In this document: positions 15,459 to 18,472 of the stretch, piece after piece | Layout of the letters: each line of letters starts with the position of its first letter | Position numbering within the stretch: position 1 is the stretch's first letter | Assembly: GCF_946479415.1 (NCBI RefSeq) | Contig: NZ_CAMLFY010000088.1 | Coordinates: forward strand, 1-18,472 | From: an uncultured Shinella sp. | GTDB taxonomy: Bacteria; Pseudomonadota; Alphaproteobacteria; Rhizobiales; Rhizobiaceae | Direction: 5' to 3' | Length of the DNA stretch: 18,472 bases | Notes under the pieces: generated by a model | What the model was told of the DNA's origin: nothing | The model's input: only the letters and a program-made list of their open reading frames with translations | Databases searched by the model: none | Position numbers and translations under genes: made by a program

Positions 15459-16370
15459 ATGTCCATACGCCCCGTCAAACACGAAAGCATCGCCCGCCCC
15501 GCCATGGAAGGCGCCGGCGTGAAGCTGCACCGGGTCTTCGGTTTCGGCGATCCGTCGATGACCGATCCCTTCCTGATGATGGACGATTTCCGCAACGACG
15601 ATCCCCAGGATTACATCCGCGGCTTTCCCTGGCATCCGCATCGCGGCATCGAGACCATCACCTATGTGCTTGCCGGCTCCGTCGAACACGGCGACAGCCT
15701 CGGCAATCACGGCGTGATGGGTGCCGGCGACGTGCAGTGGATGACCGCCGGCAGCGGCATCCTGCACCAGGAAATGCCGCGCGGCGATTTCGCCGGCAAG
15801 ATGCACGGCTTCCAGCTCTGGGCCAACCTGCCCTCGTCGCTGAAGATGACCGCGCCGCGCTACCAGGACATCAAGTCCGGCGACATCCCCGTCGTCGTCG
15901 ATGACGACGGCACGGTGGCCCGCGTCATCGCCGGCAGTTTCTGGGGCAGGACCGGCCCGGTCGACGGCATCGCCGCCGAGCCCGTCTATCTCGACATCTC
16001 CGTGCCGCCGGGCCAGACCAAGCGCCTGCCGGTCGATACCTACCGCTCGGCCTTCGCCTATATCTTCGCCGGCTCCGGCACGTTCCGCGATGCGTCGAAA
16101 CCGTTCGGCGTGAAGGTGGAGAAGGAGTTCCAGGGCGAGGAGCTGAACATCCGCGACCTCTCCGGCAACCGCACGCTGGTCGTGTTCGACACCGGCGACG
16201 AGGTGACGGTGCAGGCCGGCGAGAAAGGCATCCGCTTCCTGCTCGTCTCGGGCAAGCCGATCCAGGAGCCCGTCGCCTGGCACGGCCCGATCGTGATGAA
16301 CACGCAGGCCGAACTGGAACAGGCGATGCGCGAGCTGCGCAACGGCACCTTCATCAAGCCGGCGCATTGA
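15459..16370 (+). CDS. Pirin family protein
   Basis: Pirins are bicupin proteins; some bacterial members oxidise quercetin, others are regulatory. The 303-residue protein has the N-terminal pirin cupin with all four metal ligands visible: His59 and His61 in WHPHRGIETITYV, and His103 and Glu105 in GILHQEMP. They match His56, His58, His101 and Glu103 of human pirin. The second cupin spans roughly 165-285 (PVYLDISVPPGQTKRLPV and FAYIFAGSGTF). It is expected to be cytoplasmic and iron-binding. AAAGGA sits seven bases before the ATG. Downstream, a strong hairpin separates it from the GFA gene. No flavonoid genes lie nearby, so quercetinase activity is only a possibility. Confidence 0.94.
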   Translation: MSIRPVKHESIARPAMEGAGVKLHRVFGFGDPSMTDPFLMMDDFRNDDPQDYIRGFPWHPHRGIETITYVLAGSVEHGDSLGNHGVMGAGDVQWMTAGSGILHQEMPRGDFAGKMHGFQLWANLPSSLKMTAPRYQDIKSGDIPVVVDDDGTVARVIAGSFWGRTGPVDGIAAEPVYLDISVPPGQTKRLPVDTYRSAFAYIFAGSGTFRDASKPFGVKVEKEFQGEELNIRDLSGNRTLVVFDTGDEVTVQAGEKGIRFLLVSGKPIQEPVAWHGPIVMNTQAELEQAMRELRNGTFIKPAH

Positions 16371-16389
16371 CCCCTGTCCGTGAAACTCT

Positions 16390-16420
16390 ATCCTTCCGCC
16401 GCATCGCACGGCGGAAGGAT
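16390..16420 (+). terminator. Perfect 12-bp hairpin between pirin and GFA genes, covering the GFA ribosome site
   Basis: ATCCTTCCGCCG (16390-16401) pairs perfectly with CGGCGGAAGGAT (16409-16420) around a 7-nt loop, 20 bases after the pirin stop. Only TTGTTC follows, so it is a mediocre terminator. The ribosome binding site of the GFA gene, GGAAGGA, lies entirely in the 3' arm, so a readthrough transcript would have it base-paired. It may act as terminator, translational lock, or both. Confidence 0.7.
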
Positions 16421-16425
16421 TGTTC

Positions 16426-16830
16426 ATGCGCATCGACGGGCAATGCCATTGCGGCTTCGTGACCTACGAGGCCGAGATCGACCCCGATGCGGTGCTGATC
16501 TGCCATTGCACGGATTGCCAACGGCTGACCGGCTCGCCCTATCGCGTCACCGTGCGTGCCGCGCGTGAGGCCGTGCGCCTGACCGGCAATCCGCCGAAAA
16601 TCTACACCAAGACCGCCGGAAGCGGCCGCCCACGCCTGCTGTCCTTCTGCCCGGAATGCGGCACGCCGCTTTTCTCGACGGGAACGGGAGAGGCCGCGGC
16701 GACCTGGGGCATTCGCTGGGGCAGCATCAACCAGCGCGCGGAGCTGAAACCGGTGCGGCAGATCTGGTGTTCCTCCGCCACCGACTGGTTCGGCGAGATC
16801 GCCGCCCTTCCCGGCACGCCGCAGGAGTAA
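16426..16830 (+). CDS. GFA/CENP-V family zinc protein
   Basis: The 134-residue protein has the full cysteine set of the glutathione-dependent formaldehyde-activating (GFA) fold: C7-H-C9-G, C26-H-C28-x2-C31 (ICHCTDCQRLTGSPYR) and C75-x2-C78 (FCPECGTPLF), binding zinc. Founding members are credited with joining formaldehyde to glutathione, but most homologues are uncharacterised, and a small-molecule thiol role is only suggested. A TTG at 16420 could extend it by two residues, but the ATG at 16426 has GGAAGGA six bases upstream. That site is inside the 3' arm of the hairpin at 16390-16420. Its stop is 3 bp before the AraC gene start, so these two are translationally close and likely co-transcribed. 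Confidence 0.9.
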   Translation: MRIDGQCHCGFVTYEAEIDPDAVLICHCTDCQRLTGSPYRVTVRAAREAVRLTGNPPKIYTKTAGSGRPRLLSFCPECGTPLFSTGTGEAAATWGIRWGSINQRAELKPVRQIWCSSATDWFGEIAALPGTPQE

Positions 16831-16833
16831 GGC

Positions 16834-17634
16834 ATGGCCGCCGGTCGCTTCCAGATCCTGCGCACGGCCATCGACGGCATCGAGGCCGTCGTCGCCGATA
16901 GCAGCCATACATTCGCGCGCCACAGCCACGATACCTATGGCATCGGCAGGATCGAACGCGGCGCGCAGACCTCGGCGAGCGGCCGCGGCCGGGTCGAGGC
17001 TGAGGCCGGCAACACCATCACCGTCAATCCCGGCGAAGTGCATGACGGCGTGCCCTTCGGCGATGCCCCGCGCGCCTGGCGCATGCTGTATCTGCGGCCG
17101 GAGATCGTTGCGACTGCGGCGCAAGACATATTCGAAGGTAGCCCGCGCGAGGAGTTTTATGCGCCGGTTCTGGTGGATGGGCGTGTCGGCGCTCTGGCAT
17201 CCGCGGCCCTTGCGGCCTTGCTGGACGCGCAGGCCGCACCGCTTGGCTACGAGGGGCGGCTGCTTCTGTTGCTCGCGGCCGTGCTGCGCGAACAGCCGGC
17301 AAGGCGCTCCGGTATAGCCGCACCAGGTATCCATCGTGCCCGCGAAAAACTCGACAGCATGCCCGATGCCGCCATCACCCTCGAAGACCTTGCAGCAGAA
17401 AGCGGGCTTGGCCGTTTCCGGCTGGTGCGCGACTTTGCCCGCATGACGGGGCTGACGCCGCATGCCTATCTCATCCAGCGCCGCACCGAACTGGCCCGCC
17501 GGCTGATCGCGGCGGGAACGCCGCTCGCCGAGGCGGCGGCAGAAGCAGGCTTTGCCGACCAGAGCCATATGACGCGCAATTTCACCCGCCGCTACGGTTA
17601 TACGCCCGGCGCGTACCACGCCGCCCTCGCCTAG
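16834..17634 (+). CDS. AraC family transcriptional regulator
   Basis: The 266-residue protein has an N-terminal cupin-type AraC ligand domain at about 10-145, with HTFARHSHDTYGIGRIERG and the NPGEVHDGVP motif. The C-terminal double helix-turn-helix spans about 170-266: ITLEDLAAESGLGRFRLVRD, FARMTGLTPHAYLIQRRTELA, then AAEAGFADQSHMTRNFTRRYGYTPGAYHAA. This architecture is common for regulators encoded beside LysE-type exporters. AGGAG overlaps the end of the GFA gene just before the ATG, implying coupled translation. The LysE gene follows after 128 bp containing inverted repeats suited to AraC binding. The inducer is unknown; amino-acid-like compounds would be a guess from the neighbour. Confidence 0.93.
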   Translation: MAAGRFQILRTAIDGIEAVVADSSHTFARHSHDTYGIGRIERGAQTSASGRGRVEAEAGNTITVNPGEVHDGVPFGDAPRAWRMLYLRPEIVATAAQDIFEGSPREEFYAPVLVDGRVGALASAALAALLDAQAAPLGYEGRLLLLLAAVLREQPARRSGIAAPGIHRAREKLDSMPDAAITLEDLAAESGLGRFRLVRDFARMTGLTPHAYLIQRRTELARRLIAAGTPLAEAAAEAGFADQSHMTRNFTRRYGYTPGAYHAALA

Positions 17635-17643
17635 CGACTTTTC

Positions 17644-17701
17644 GCAATTCCGGACGCAAAACCGCTCCGCACTTTTGCTGGAATTGCTTGCCTGCAATTT
17701 C
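17644..17701 (+). promoter_or_regulatory. Nested inverted repeats between araC-type and lysE genes
   Basis: GCAATTCC (17644-17651) and GGAATTGC (17680-17687) are perfect inverted repeats. Inside them GCAAAA (17656-17661) faces TTTTGC (17673-17678), so the whole stretch can form one interrupted stem. A third related half-site, GCAATTTC, follows at 17694-17701. It may be the operator through which the AraC protein controls lysE, or a terminator of the AraC gene; there is no U-rich tail of note. Confidence 0.45.
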
Positions 17702-17762
17702 GTTCAAGACCATTCCGGCCGCTCCGGTGTTTCCTGCCCGCTCCTCAGCATGGGAACGCCAC

Positions 17763-18374
17763 ATGACCACCGAATTCCTCATCACCTCGCTCGTCGTCAT
17801 CCTGCTGCCCGGCACGGGCGTCATCTATACGCTGGCGCTCGGCATCAGCGGCGGCTTTCGCGCCGGGCTGCTTGCCGCCTTCGGCTGCACGCTCGGCATC
17901 ATCCCGCATATCCTCGCCAGCGTCGTGGGCCTTGCCGCCGTGCTGCACGCCAGCGCGCTCGCCTTCGAAATGCTGCGCTATGCCGGTGTCGCCTATCTGC
18001 TCTTCATCGCCTGGAGCCTCCTGAAGGATTCGAGCGCGCTCGATCTCGGGCCGGATCAGCCGGCGGAACAAGCGCCGCGCATCGTGCGGAAAGGCATCCT
18101 CACCAATATCTTCAACCCGAAACTCTCGCTGTTCTTCCTGGCCTTCCTGCCGCAATTCGTACCGGCGCAGGCACCTGACGTCACCGCGCGCATGCTCGTC
18201 CTGGGCGCGGTCTTCATGGTCATGACCTGCCTCGTCTTCGCGCTCTATGCAGCACTTGCCGCTGGCCTGCGCCAGCAGGTCCTGAGCCGGCCGAAGATCA
18301 TGGTCTGGACCCAGCGCAGTTTTGCCGCCGCGCTCGGTCTGATGGGGCTGCGATTGGCACTTGCCGACCGCTAG
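17763..18374 (+). CDS. LysE/RhtB family exporter
   Basis: The 203-residue inner-membrane protein has about six hydrophobic segments and the usual LysE/RhtB length. Family marks are the N-terminal LITSLVVILLPGTGVIYTLALGISGGFRAGLLAAFGCTLG, with PGTG where many members have PGP, and the mid-protein ILTNIFNPKLSLFFLAFLPQF motif. These exporters expel amino acids such as lysine, arginine, homoserine or threonine; the substrate cannot be read here. The frame is open upstream to 17688, but the ATG at 17763 gives the family N-terminus; GGGAA is the only weak ribosome site. The AraC gene upstream probably regulates it. The TAG stop overlaps the opposite-strand thiD stop in a CTAG sequence. Confidence 0.92.
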   Translation: MTTEFLITSLVVILLPGTGVIYTLALGISGGFRAGLLAAFGCTLGIIPHILASVVGLAAVLHASALAFEMLRYAGVAYLLFIAWSLLKDSSALDLGPDQPAEQAPRIVRKGILTNIFNPKLSLFFLAFLPQFVPAQAPDVTARMLVLGAVFMVMTCLVFALYAALAAGLRQQVLSRPKIMVWTQRSFAAALGLMGLRLALADR

Positions 18375-18472
18375 CTCCAGAGCGCGTGAAAATGGTGCAG
18401 CGGGCCGTGGCCGGAGCCGACGATCAGTGCATCCGAACCGCGCACGGCGCCGGCAATGTAGCTCTTTGCCGC
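18371..18472 (-). CDS. thiD: Hydroxymethylpyrimidine/phosphomethylpyrimidine kinase ThiD, C-terminal end
   Basis: Reading the minus strand inward from the right edge gives 33 codons and a TAG stop at 18371-18373. The peptide begins AAKSYIAGAVRGSD and ends VGSGHGPLHHFHALWS. This is the characteristic ThiD tail: a helix of the AKxY/W type, then GxGxGPxHHFHAxW, as in E. coli ThiD, which ends GPVHHFHAWW. ThiD phosphorylates HMP to HMP-PP for thiamine synthesis. The rest of the gene lies beyond the window, so only the C-terminus supports the call. It converges on lysE, with the two stop codons sharing CTAG. Confidence 0.82.
   Translation of the reverse strand, partial: AAKSYIAGAVRGSDALIVGSGHGPLHHFHALWS

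Noticed and set aside
1..18472. CRISPR array, insertion sequence, prophage or defence system
   Set aside because: No regularly spaced repeats, transposase, integrase, cas or recognised defence genes were found on either strand.

Overview
The window is a GC-rich (roughly 60-65% in coding parts) chromosomal segment of an alphaproteobacterium, almost certainly a member of the Rhizobiaceae (Rhizobium/Agrobacterium/Ensifer/Shinella type). This rests on the protein sequences, on the gene order rph - rdgB - hemW ... dnaA - rpsT - enoyl-CoA hydratase - mutM / ubiE - ubiB - coaBC known from rhizobial chromosomes, and on GANTC (CcrM-type) sites clustered in the dnaA control region. It is mostly a core-genome region with a small accessory flavour at the right end. 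No insertion sequence, prophage, CRISPR array, rRNA or tRNA was seen.

Layout. 1-2712 (+): 3' end of rph, then a VOC-fold protein, rdgB and hemW, spaced 7-9 bp apart and probably one operon. 2709-4672: a DMT/EamA permease (-) and a divergent LysR regulator (+) sharing a 137-bp control region with two inverted repeats. 4719-7420 (-): dnaA, an unusually long 878-bp upstream region, and rpsT with a clear terminator and a clear promoter. 7612-9293 (-): mutM followed by an enoyl-CoA hydratase. 9469-12698 (+): ubiE, ubiB and a potassium-channel-like protein ending in a zinc ribbon. 12833-13060 (+): a small, basic, secreted two-cysteine protein. 13166-15185: coaBC (+) and a YafJ/EgtC-like class II glutamine amidotransferase (-), convergent and overlapping. 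15459-18374 (+): a pirin, a GFA/CENP-V zinc protein, an AraC regulator and a LysE exporter. 18371-18472 (-): the 3' end of thiD.

How the genes fit together. Several are housekeeping: tRNA 3'-end maturation (rph), nucleotide-pool cleaning (rdgB) and oxidised-base repair (mutM), haem trafficking (hemW), ubiquinone synthesis (ubiE, ubiB), coenzyme A synthesis (coaBC), replication initiation (dnaA) and translation (rpsT). The two transporter/regulator pairs (LysR with EamA permease, AraC with LysE exporter) look like small locally regulated export units.

The most interesting non-coding region is 6276-7153. It is AT-rich at its rpsT end and holds five GANTC sites within 128 bp, a perfect 10-bp direct repeat containing GANTC, a 21-bp palindrome and one near-consensus DnaA box. 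This suggests methylation-state or cell-cycle control of dnaA. Other points for follow-up are an apparent Cys-to-Ser change in the CoaC active-site clamp of CoaBC, a hairpin that would bury the ribosome binding site of the GFA gene, and the channel/zinc-ribbon fusion. I found no defence island or other obviously new multi-gene system.
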